7,925 bases of DNA from Pseudomonadota bacterium (GTDB lineage: Bacteria > Pseudomonadota > Alphaproteobacteria > Rhizobiales > Xanthobacteraceae), in assembly GCA_023404705.1 (NCBI GenBank), contig JAEYAU010000235.1, positions 1-7,925 of the forward strand. Direction: 5' to 3'. Shown piece by piece: positions 1-5,956 of this stretch; position 1 is the first letter of the stretch, and every line of letters starts with the position of its first letter. Made by a program: the position numbers and the translations under genes. Under the pieces are notes generated by a model. The model was not told where the DNA came from. It saw only the letters and a program-made list of their open reading frames with translations, and made no database searches.

Positions 1-53
1 CCGCCGCCCGCCCCCCCCGCCCCCCGGATGTCACCCTGATTGAGTGAAACGTC
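1..53. other. C-rich low-complexity stretch downstream of pal
   Basis: No gene is visible. Positions 1-27 are almost pure C with single G interruptions: C runs at 7-9, 11-18 and 20-25. On the minus strand, which is the pal transcript strand, these become G runs of 6, 8 and 3 just after the pal stop codon. I see no classical hairpin followed by a T-run. The 10-mer at 30-39 (GTCACCCTGA) also occurs at 7895-7904, inside a palindromic repeat. Confidence 0.6.
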
Positions 54-551
54 TCAGGAGCTCGCGTTGAGCACCGTGACGGCGCGCCGGTTCTGCGACC
101 AGCACGAGATGTCGTTACAGACCGCCACCGGCCGCTCCTTGCCGTAGGAGATGGTGCGCATGCGGTTCGCATCGACGCCGCGCGAGACCAGGTATTCGCG
201 AGTGGCCTGGGCGCGACGGGCACCGAGCGCGATGTTGTACTCGCGCGTGCCGCGCTCGTCCGCGTGACCTTCGATCGTGAAGGTGTAGCGGTTGTAGTGC
301 TGCAGCCACTGGGCCTGCTTGTCGAGAGTCTGACGCGCCTGCGGCGTGAGCTCGGTCGAGTCGCTCTCGAAGAAAACGCGGTCGCCGACCGTGACGACGA
401 ACTCCTGCGGGCTGCCGGGCGCAGCGGCGCCGCCGACCGCGGCGTTGCCGTCCGCCGGATTGGGATTGGTGGCGCAGGCCGCCAGAGCGAGCCCGACGGC
501 CAGCGCGGCTGCAAGCTTCGCACCGCGCAGGAAACGCATGGTACCGAACAT
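54..551 (-). CDS. pal: Pal, peptidoglycan-associated outer-membrane lipoprotein of the Tol-Pal system
   Basis: Pal anchors the outer membrane to peptidoglycan and exchanges partners with TolB during cell division. The 165-residue product, near the usual family size, begins with a lipoprotein signal: basic MRFLRGAK, a hydrophobic stretch, then lipobox LAAC with the lipidated Cys at residue 26. The +2 residue is Ala, consistent with outer-membrane sorting. A short Gly/Ala/Pro linker leads to an OmpA-C domain at about 56-160. It shows GHADERGTREYN (95-106), the diaminopimelate-binding region, followed by GARRAQATREYL and a C-terminal QNRRAVTV. Cys145 and Cys150 could pair. The start at 551 is chosen because a strong AAGGAGG lies 8 nt upstream. 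Longer reads from 584 or 587 lack this and put extra charged residues before the signal. It lies 240 bp downstream of tolB, so it may have its own promoter. Confidence 0.96.
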   Translation of the reverse strand: MFGTMRFLRGAKLAAALAVGLALAACATNPNPADGNAAVGGAAAPGSPQEFVVTVGDRVFFESDSTELTPQARQTLDKQAQWLQHYNRYTFTIEGHADERGTREYNIALGARRAQATREYLVSRGVDANRMRTISYGKERPVAVCNDISCWSQNRRAVTVLNASS

Positions 552-614
552 TCCCGGTGCCTCCTTCTTCGCGTGACCGAACATCATTCCGGTCTACAGG
601 CCCTTGGTTAAGCG

Positions 615-631
615 AAGGTTCTGTCAACCTT
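615..631. repeat. 6-bp inverted repeat (AAGGTT-N5-AACCTT) upstream of pal
   Basis: The arms at 615-620 and 626-631 are exact reverse complements around CTGTC. On the minus strand the sequence overlaps a TTGACA hexamer about 65-80 nt upstream of the pal start codon. It could be an operator over a -35 element, or a small RNA hairpin in the pal leader. The sequence alone does not decide. Confidence 0.4.
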
Positions 632-688
632 GACGGGGCCTTGCCGCGGCCCCCTCGACGCACCCAGATGGCAGAAAGTGTTTGGAAT

Positions 689-705
689 GGTTAATGAGGC
701 GTGAA
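689..705 (-). promoter_or_regulatory. CtrA-like box upstream of pal
   Basis: The minus strand reads TTCA-N7-TTAACC and then continues as AT. The alphaproteobacterial CtrA consensus is TTAA-N7-TTAAC, so there is one mismatch, and the half-site TTAACCAT is exact. It lies about 140-155 nt upstream of the pal start. In this GC-rich window I find TTAA only in intergenic DNA. Binding is inferred from the motif alone. Confidence 0.4.
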
Positions 706-791
706 GAGGGCAACCCCGAACTTCGCGCCCGAAAGTTGCGTCCTGTGGCGCAAAAACCGCGGAAATCCGGGTTCCAGCCGCCATCATGTCC

Positions 792-2138
792 TCACGACAG
801 CAGCGGCGACCAGGCCGGATCCGACGCGAAGCTCGGCGTCGGGATGCGGATCTCGTTGCGGCCCGTGATGTCGACCGTGTGCAGCGCGGGTCCGGGACCC
901 GCATCGCGGAAGAACATGAGCACGCGGCCGTTCGGCGCCCAGGTCGGACCCTCGTTGTGGTAGCCCTCGGTAAGCAGGCGCTCGTCCTTGCCGTCCGGGC
1001 GCATGATTCCGATGCCGAACTTGCCGCCGGCCTGCTTGGTGAAGGCGATGAAGTCGCCGCGCGGCGACCACACCGGCGTCGAGTAGGAGCCTTCCTGGAA
1101 GCTGATGCGCTGCGCGCCGCCGCCGCCCGCGCCCATGACGTAGATCTGCGGCCGCCCGCCGCGATCGGACTCGAAGCAGATGCGCTGGCCGTCCGGCGAA
1201 TAGGACGGTGCGGTGTCGATCGCCGGCGTGTCGGTGAGCCGCGTCGTCTGCTTGGAGCGCAGGTCCATCACGAAGATGTTGGAGTTGCCGCCCTGCTGCA
1301 GGCTCATGATCACGCGCTGTCCGTCCGGCGAGAAGCGCGGCGCGAAGGTCATGCCCGGGAAGTTGCCGACGATCTCGCGCTGGCCGGTCTCGATGTTGAG
1401 CAGGAAGACGCGCGGGTCTCCCTGGCCGTAGGACATGTAGGTGATCTCTTGCGTCGACGGCGAGAAGCGCGGGGTGAGCACCAGGTCCTCGCCGCGCGTC
1501 AGATAGCGCACGTTGGCGCCGTCCTGATCCATGATGGCGAGACGCTTGATGCGCCGCTCCTTCGGCCCGGTCTCGTCGACGAAGACGACGCGCGTGTCGA
1601 AATAGCCCTTCTCGCCAGTGAGACGCTCGTAGATCGCGTCCGAGATGATGTGCGCGATGCGCCGCCAGTTGTCGGGCGTCGTGAAATATTGCTGGCCCGT
1701 GAGCTGCTGGCCGCCGAACACGTCCCACAGCCGAAACTCGGCACGCAACCGCCCGTCGCCCTGGCGCGTGAGCCGGCCCGTCACCAGCGCCTGCGCGTTG
1801 ACGGCGCGCCAGTCCGGGAACTTCGGCATGGCGTCGATATTGGTGATCTTCTCGATATAGGCGGCCGGATCGATCGGCGCGAACATGCCGGAGCGCTTCA
1901 GGTTCGCGGTGATCACTTGCGTGACCCCGCGCGCGACCTCGCTGTCCTGCGGCGCGCCGCCGACGAAGTCGGGCAGCGCGATCGGCATGGGCGCGACATT
2001 GCCCTGCGTGACGTCGAGCTTGAGTTGCGCCAGCGCCGCGTGCGGCAGGGCGAGCGCGCCGCCGAGAGCGGTGACACCGGTCAGCAGACGGCGGCGCGTC
2101 GTGAGCACACGCGAGCCGAACGAACAGTCATGCGTCAT
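792..2138 (-). CDS. tolB: TolB, periplasmic beta-propeller protein of the Tol-Pal system
   Basis: TolB is the soluble periplasmic component that binds Pal and signals to TolA. The 448-residue product (E. coli TolB is about 430) has an N-terminal domain at about 38-175. A C-terminal propeller follows, made of PD40-type repeats seen as TPRFSPSTQ, APRFSPDGQ, APSYSPDGQ, TPVWSPRGD, GPTWAPNGR and DPAWSP. The signal peptide is unusual: TTRRRLLTG (13-21) precedes the hydrophobic run and cleavage is predicted after ALA37, which resembles a twin-arginine signal. The start at 2138 is chosen because it gives a normal signal length and does not overlap tolA. A weak GGAAG lies about 10 nt upstream, and GTG at 2108 is an alternative. 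An in-frame start at 2243 would run into tolA and add an unrelated N-terminus. The gap from the tolA stop is 37 bp, so co-transcription is likely. Confidence 0.96.
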   Translation of the reverse strand: MTHDCSFGSRVLTTRRRLLTGVTALGGALALPHAALAQLKLDVTQGNVAPMPIALPDFVGGAPQDSEVARGVTQVITANLKRSGMFAPIDPAAYIEKITNIDAMPKFPDWRAVNAQALVTGRLTRQGDGRLRAEFRLWDVFGGQQLTGQQYFTTPDNWRRIAHIISDAIYERLTGEKGYFDTRVVFVDETGPKERRIKRLAIMDQDGANVRYLTRGEDLVLTPRFSPSTQEITYMSYGQGDPRVFLLNIETGQREIVGNFPGMTFAPRFSPDGQRVIMSLQQGGNSNIFVMDLRSKQTTRLTDTPAIDTAPSYSPDGQRICFESDRGGRPQIYVMGAGGGGAQRISFQEGSYSTPVWSPRGDFIAFTKQAGGKFGIGIMRPDGKDERLLTEGYHNEGPTWAPNGRVLMFFRDAGPGPALHTVDITGRNEIRIPTPSFASDPAWSPLLS

Positions 2139-2175
2139 AGCTTGGGAGCTTCCGAAGTTTGCGCGCTGTCCAGGT

Positions 2176-3153
2176 TCATCCTCGGAACATGTCGCGCGGA
2201 TCGAAGGTGACCTCGACGTCTTTCCAGGCCTCGTATTTCGCAACGGGCATGAAGCTGTAAGGGGCGCATTTCTTCACGGCGCGCAGCGCACTCTCGGCCG
2301 CGACCTGGAAGGCCGGGTGATGGCCGCGGTTGAGGAGCGCCGGCTCAGCTGCGAGGGAGCCGTCCCTGCGGAACTGGATGCGCACCTGAATTTGCAGGTC
2401 ACGCGCGTCGGCGACGCCGACCGGGACGGTCCAGCATTCCTGCAGCCGCGCGCGCAACGCCGCCAGCTCGTTCATGCTGAGCTGCGGCGCGCTGGCTGTC
2501 GGCGTGCCGAGCGAAGCCGTCTGGCTCAGCGTCTCGCCGGCCGCGAGGCGCCGCTGCGGCTCGCGCTTGTCGATCAGTGCGAGACGCTTCTGGATGCTTG
2601 CCGGGTCGAACTTCGGCTCCGGCTTCTTCGGCTCTTCCTTCTTCGCCTCTTTCGGCGGCTCGGGCTTCTTCGGCTCGGGCTTCTTCTTCGGCTCTTCTTT
2701 TTTCAGCGCCTCGGCGATCTGGTCGACCTTCGGCTCCGGCTTCGGCTCGGGTTTGGCCTCCGGCTTTGGCGGCTCGACCTTCGCTTCCTTCGGCGGCTCG
2801 ACCTTCTTCGGCTCAGGCTTCTTCTCGGGCTCGGGCTTCGGCGGCTTCGGCTCGTCGACCGCGGCCTCGATCTCGGGCTTGTTCTCGACGACCTTGCTGG
2901 CCTCGTTCTCGACCGGCTTCGCCTCGGCGATCTTCTCGACCTTCTGCTTCGGCTGCTCGGCCGGCTTGGCGTGACGCAGGCCTTTCGTGGCCTGATTGAA
3001 CTGGGTGTCGGAGATCACGTCGACCGCGAGGACTTCCTCGTTCTTGGGCTCGTGCGGCTTCACGCCGAACGAAATCAGTCCCCAGGCGAGCACGACCACG
3101 TGCCCGACCGCCGAGACTGTCACTCCGGTCTTGAATCGCGTCCCGCTCTTCAC
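2176..3153 (-). CDS. tolA: TolA, inner-membrane-anchored periplasm-spanning protein
   Basis: TolA links the TolQ-TolR proton motor in the inner membrane to TolB and Pal. The 325 residues (E. coli TolA 421) have three parts. There is one N-terminal transmembrane helix at about 12-30. A low-complexity Lys/Glu/Pro linker spans about 61-182, with repeated PEPKK and PPKEAK units. A C-terminal globular domain at about 226-325 carries Cys240 (QECWTVP) and Cys296 (KKCAPYSF), positions suited to a disulfide, and then FMPVAKYEAWKDVEV. The linker is proline-rich and TonB-like, unlike the alanine-rich helical rod of E. coli TolA. The gene starts with GTG, overlapping the tolR stop by 4 bp (GTGA), so translation is probably coupled. 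The TolA call over TonB rests on the operon position and the domain III cysteines. Confidence 0.94.
   Translation of the reverse strand: MKSGTRFKTGVTVSAVGHVVVLAWGLISFGVKPHEPKNEEVLAVDVISDTQFNQATKGLRHAKPAEQPKQKVEKIAEAKPVENEASKVVENKPEIEAAVDEPKPPKPEPEKKPEPKKVEPPKEAKVEPPKPEAKPEPKPEPKVDQIAEALKKEEPKKKPEPKKPEPPKEAKKEEPKKPEPKFDPASIQKRLALIDKREPQRRLAAGETLSQTASLGTPTASAPQLSMNELAALRARLQECWTVPVGVADARDLQIQVRIQFRRDGSLAAEPALLNRGHHPAFQVAAESALRAVKKCAPYSFMPVAKYEAWKDVEVTFDPRDMFRG
2600..2960. repeat. Low-complexity tandem repeats encoding the TolA linker
   Basis: This stretch of tolA is built from recurring CTTCGG and CGGCTC words on the plus strand, which encode Lys/Glu/Pro units. A perfect 15-bp tandem pair lies at 2656-2670 and 2671-2685 (CGGCTCGGGCTTCTT twice). 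Such repeats are prone to slippage in multiples of 3, which would lengthen or shorten the linker without breaking the frame. Confidence 0.75.
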
Positions 3154-3605
3154 GACCCCTGCTCGACCTCCGTCACCAGCGCCACGCGGCGGAAGCCCGC
3201 CGCGGAGAGCCGCCCCATCACACGCATCACTGTCCCGTAATCGACCTTCTTGTCGCCGCGCACATAGATGCGCTCATCACCGCCGCCGCCGCGCGCCTGC
3301 GTGATCGCCTGCAGCTTCGGCACCAGCTCCTCGACCTTGATCTCCGAATTCTGCAGGTAAACCTGGCCCTTGTCATTCACCGAGACGGTGAGCGGTTCCT
3401 TGTCCTGGTCGATCGACTTGGCCTGGCTCTGCGGCAGGTCGATCGGCACGCCGACCGTGAGCAGCGGCGCCGAGACCATGAAGATGATGAGCAGCACCAG
3501 CATGACGTCGACGAACGGCGTCACGTTGATCTCGGCCATGACGGGCTTGCGGCGATGCCGGCGCTTGCCGACCGCGACGCCTCCGCCCCCGCTGCTCGCG
3601 CCCAT
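3150..3605 (-). CDS. tolR: TolR, ExbD-family proton-channel subunit
   Basis: TolR joins TolQ in the inner-membrane motor that uses the proton gradient to energise TolA. The 151 residues match the family length. A basic cytoplasmic tail (KRRHRRKP, 14-21) and the motif MAEINVTPFVDVMLVLLIIFMV lead into one transmembrane helix at about 29-47. Asp33 is the conserved membrane aspartate of ExbD/TolR proteins that takes part in proton transfer. PLLTVGVPIDLP follows the helix. The periplasmic ExbD fold ends in IYVRGDKKVDYGTVMRVMGRLSAAG and VALVTE. The start at 3605 lies 15 bp after the tolQ stop, with an AGGGG-type ribosome site just upstream. The stop overlaps the tolA start. Confidence 0.97.
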   Translation of the reverse strand: MGASSGGGGVAVGKRRHRRKPVMAEINVTPFVDVMLVLLIIFMVSAPLLTVGVPIDLPQSQAKSIDQDKEPLTVSVNDKGQVYLQNSEIKVEELVPKLQAITQARGGGGDERIYVRGDKKVDYGTVMRVMGRLSAAGFRRVALVTEVEQGS

Positions 3606-3620
3606 GTCCCCTAACGTCCC

Positions 3621-4334
<714 letters not shown>

Positions 4335-4359
4335 GTGACGTCCTCTGGGTATCCCAAAT

Positions 4360-4389
4360 GCATGACGGTCTTGGGCATTACGGTCTTGG
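4360..4389. repeat. 15-bp tandem repeat in the tolQ leader
   Basis: Two adjacent 15-bp units, 4360-4374 and 4375-4389, differ at one position (GCATGACGGTCTTGG and GCATTACGGTCTTGG). They lie 26-55 bp upstream of the tolQ start codon, within the presumed mRNA leader. Confidence 0.7.
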
Positions 4390-4581
4390 CGACGTGGCCG
4401 GTGCCCGCAGCGGGTCAAATAGGGCGGTGTGCGTGACGGCCTGGCGACGGCGCGTCCGTCTCACACCTGAAGCTCGCGGAAATTCGAGCCGTCCCACCGG
4501 CAAGTGACGGATTCCGCGCGAAATTTGACCAAACTAGGGCACCTGACCGATCGCTCCGCTCGTAACAGGCCCCAGGTGTGG

Positions 4582-4597
4582 TTAAGGCTTCGTTACC
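4582..4597 (-). promoter_or_regulatory. CtrA-like box upstream of tolQ
   Basis: The minus strand reads GTAA-N7-TTAACC across these bases and the one just outside them (4580-4596). Against the CtrA consensus TTAA-N7-TTAAC this is a single mismatch. The box lies about 250 bp upstream of tolQ and is the second such site in the window, the other being upstream of pal. Assignment is by motif only. Confidence 0.4.
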
Positions 4598-4721
4598 AGG
4601 GCGCCTCGGATTGGAATTATGGCGCCGCGGCGGACCCTTGGCGGCGGCCTGCCCTACGGGACTCCGGATGAATGCGGCTGTGCGGCTATGCCGCGACGTG
4701 CGAGGCGGCCGAAAACGCATT

Positions 4722-4751
4722 CGGGCCGCGCGCCTTGCGGCGCACGGCCCG
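4722..4751 (-). terminator. Hairpin with 13-bp stem downstream of the DUF2852 gene
   Basis: The arms at 4722-4734 and 4739-4751 pair over 13 bp. Read as minus-strand RNA, the only irregular pair is G-U and the loop is GCAA, a stable GNRA tetraloop. A TTTT run follows 6 nt after the stem. It starts 26 bp after the DUF2852 stop codon. This makes a moderate intrinsic terminator or an mRNA 3'-end stabiliser that separates DUF2852 from tolQ. Confidence 0.6.
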
Positions 4752-4777
4752 AACCACACGCGGTACGGAAAGTTCGA

Positions 4778-5185
4778 TCAGGCCTGCGGCTGCGGCTCCG
4801 CACCGCCCGCGGGAGGCGCCGGCCGGTTGCGGCGCTCGGCCATGAACTGGTCGAACTCCTGCTTGTCCTTGGCGAGGCGCAGGCGCTCCAGGAAGTCCTG
4901 GAACTCGCGCTGCTCCTCCTCGAGGCGCTTCAGCGTCTCCATCCGATATTCGTCGAAGGCGCGGTTGCCACTCGAGCGCGGATAGTGCCACTGACCGCGC
5001 ATCCGCTCCGCATTCTCGTGCCAGCGGCCCCAGTGGCCGTTGCGCTTCCAGCATCCCATACGTCCGCTCCCGATGATGTAGGCCAGGATCGCGAGGCCGA
5101 GCGGCCAGAAGACGATGAATCCGAGGATCATCAGCGCGATCCAGGCGGGTTTTCCGAGCTCGTCGAGTTTGGCAACGATAGGCAT
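4778..5185 (-). CDS. DUF2852 family small membrane protein
   Basis: The 135-residue product matches what I know of DUF2852, an alphaproteobacterial family without an established function. One transmembrane segment at about 14-38 (AWIALMILGFIVFWPLGLAILAYII) is followed by a Trp/Gly/His-rich stretch (GCWKRNGHWGRW, 44-55). A charged helix at about 77-118 (FDEYRMETLKRLEEEQREF, then FLERLRLAKDKQEFDQFMAERR) may form a coiled coil. A Pro/Ala/Gln tail ends it. The start at 5185 is chosen because GAGG lies about 6 nt upstream and the Met is in the expected place. An earlier in-frame ATG at 5215 falls inside a palindrome and has no ribosome site. It sits downstream of a TetR gene on the same strand, but with its own operator-like promoter, so that TetR is a candidate regulator. 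Confidence 0.85.
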   Translation of the reverse strand: MPIVAKLDELGKPAWIALMILGFIVFWPLGLAILAYIIGSGRMGCWKRNGHWGRWHENAERMRGQWHYPRSSGNRAFDEYRMETLKRLEEEQREFQDFLERLRLAKDKQEFDQFMAERRNRPAPPAGGAEPQPQA

Positions 5186-5197
5186 GGCGACCTCGCG

Positions 5198-5249
5198 TGT
5201 GAATGTAAATAACATTCACATAGCTACGTGGACCCTCCCGTCTTGTCAA
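5198..5249 (-). promoter_or_regulatory. Promoter with abutting 23-bp palindromic operator for the DUF2852 gene
   Basis: On the minus strand an exact TTGACA (5249-5244) is followed by a 17-bp spacer and a weak -10 candidate TAGCTA (5226-5221). Immediately next to it is a perfect inverted repeat at 5198-5220: TGTGAATGT on one side, ACATTCACA on the other, 5 bp between. Such 9+9 bp symmetry placed over a transcription start is typical of a TetR-family operator. The TetR gene ending at 5271 is the obvious candidate. The binding partner is inference. Confidence 0.65.
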
Positions 5250-5270
5250 GGGAGAGGCGTTCCGGGAACT

Positions 5271-5912
5271 TCACGAATCCTTGTGGTCGTCCGGCGGTAG
5301 ACCCAGACCTTGCAGATAGACCAGCACGCCGGCTTCCAGCAGATCCTCCGGCGACATCGGCAGCGGGCGGCGCGCCGCATCGCCACGGCCGAACAGCGAC
5401 GCGATCCCGTGCGAGAGCGCCCAGATGTGCAGGCTCATCATCAGCGCGGGCGGACGCTTGCCGGCCGGCAGCGTGGCGGCCAGCCGCTCGGCCGCGGAGC
5501 GCAGCACGCCGAACGCCTTCTCGCCCGCTTGGCGCAGCTCGGCATTGCCCTCGTACGAGATGCCGGCTTCGAACATTGCCGAGTAGTAGGCCGGCTCGGT
5601 GCGGGCGAAATCGAGATAGGCCTTGCCGAGTCGCTCGAAGGCGCGGAACGGCTCGGGCTTGCCCTGGTTCCAAGCCTTCGAGAGCGCCTCTTCGAACAGC
5701 TCGAAGCCGCGCAGCGCCACACTGGCGATGAGCTCGTCGCGATCGCGGAAGTGCCGATAGGGCGCGGCCGGGCTGACGCCGGCGGAGCGCGCGGCCTCCG
5801 CGAAGGTGAGGCCCGCGGGTCCCTTCTCGGCAATCAGATCGAGGGCGGCGCGCATCAGCGCCTCCTTCAGATTGCCGTGGTGATAGCCGCGCGGGCCTCG
5901 GGACCAGTTCAT
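5271..5912 (-). CDS. TetR/AcrR-family transcriptional regulator with WHG-type C-terminal domain
   Basis: This is a 213-residue DNA-binding repressor-type protein. The N-terminal TetR domain starts with RGYHHGNLKEALMRAALDLIAEKG (8-31). The helix-turn-helix lies at about 35-56 (LTFAEAARSAGVSPAAPYRHF), followed by RDRDELIASVA. The ligand-binding half shows YSAMFEAG (110-117) and IWALSHGIASLF, in which Trp164, His168 and Gly169 match the WHG-type C-terminal domain. The ligand cannot be told from sequence. The start codon at 5912 has no strong ribosome site and sits inside an imperfect 23-bp palindrome, so autorepression is plausible. It lies 44 bp downstream of another TetR gene and 85 bp upstream of the DUF2852 gene, which it may control. 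Confidence 0.93.
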   Translation of the reverse strand: MNWSRGPRGYHHGNLKEALMRAALDLIAEKGPAGLTFAEAARSAGVSPAAPYRHFRDRDELIASVALRGFELFEEALSKAWNQGKPEPFRAFERLGKAYLDFARTEPAYYSAMFEAGISYEGNAELRQAGEKAFGVLRSAAERLAATLPAGKRPPALMMSLHIWALSHGIASLFGRGDAARRPLPMSPEDLLEAGVLVYLQGLGLPPDDHKDS

Positions 5913-5931
5913 GTTAAGGGCATTTACATGA
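5909..5931. promoter_or_regulatory. Imperfect 23-bp palindrome over the start of the second TetR gene
   Basis: The outer arms TCATGT (5909-5914) and ACATGA (5926-5931) are exact reverse complements, and three of the five inner pairs also match. The palindrome includes the start codon of the TetR gene ending at 5271. It shares the 8-mer ATTTACAT with the palindrome upstream of DUF2852. This fits autoregulation, but the half-site spacing differs between the two sites. Confidence 0.4.
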
Positions 5932-5956
5932 GTTGCGCGCGCGCGTCGAGTTGGCC

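Larger units (their letters stand above)
552..791 (-). promoter_or_regulatory. tolB-pal intergenic region with possible pal promoter elements
   Basis: This 240-bp gap holds no credible gene. On the minus strand it contains, in order toward pal: a CtrA-like box TTCA-N7-TTAACC (+ coordinates 705 to 689, running on as TTAACCAT); a GC-rich hairpin with arms GGGGCC (635-640) and GGCCCC (648-653); and an exact inverted repeat AAGGTT-N5-AACCTT at 615-631, whose centre includes a TTGACA hexamer. A matching -10 box at 17 bp is not convincing, so the promoter is inferred from the gap and these elements. No clear T-tailed terminator for tolB is seen, so read-through from tolB into pal remains possible. 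Confidence 0.45.
4335..4721 (-). promoter_or_regulatory. Leader and promoter region of the tolQRAB operon
   Basis: This roughly 390-bp stretch holds no credible gene; a 114-codon arginine-rich frame on the minus strand resembles nothing I know. It contains a near-perfect 15-bp tandem duplication at 4360-4389, close to the tolQ start, and a CtrA-like box at 4582-4597. A long 5' leader is therefore likely. I could not place a convincing -35/-10 pair. Confidence 0.45.

Noticed and set aside
786..2210. Long plus-strand open frame of 474 codons opposite tolB
   Set aside because: It lies fully antisense to a well-supported tolB, is rich in Arg/Ala/Asp typical of GC-rich shadow frames, and shows no domain I recognise.
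2139..2243. Longer TolB starting at 2243
   Set aside because: It would overlap tolA by 68 bp and put 35 unrelated residues before the signal peptide.
1885..3240. Plus-strand open frame of 451 codons opposite tolA and part of tolB
   Set aside because: The Leu/Arg-rich stretches are the antisense of the TolA KPEP repeats; there is no ribosome site or family match.
4335..4418. Longer TolQ starting at 4418
   Set aside because: The extra residues are Arg-rich and partly encoded by a DNA tandem repeat; the start at 4334 has a good ribosome site.
4415..4759. 114-codon minus-strand frame in the tolQ leader region
   Set aside because: Arg/Ala/Pro-rich composition, no ribosome site seen, no recognisable motif, and it overlaps the hairpin at 4722-4751.
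5935..5945. Alternating GC run between the two TetR genes as possible Z-DNA
   Set aside because: Only 11 bases long in a GC-rich genome; expected by chance.
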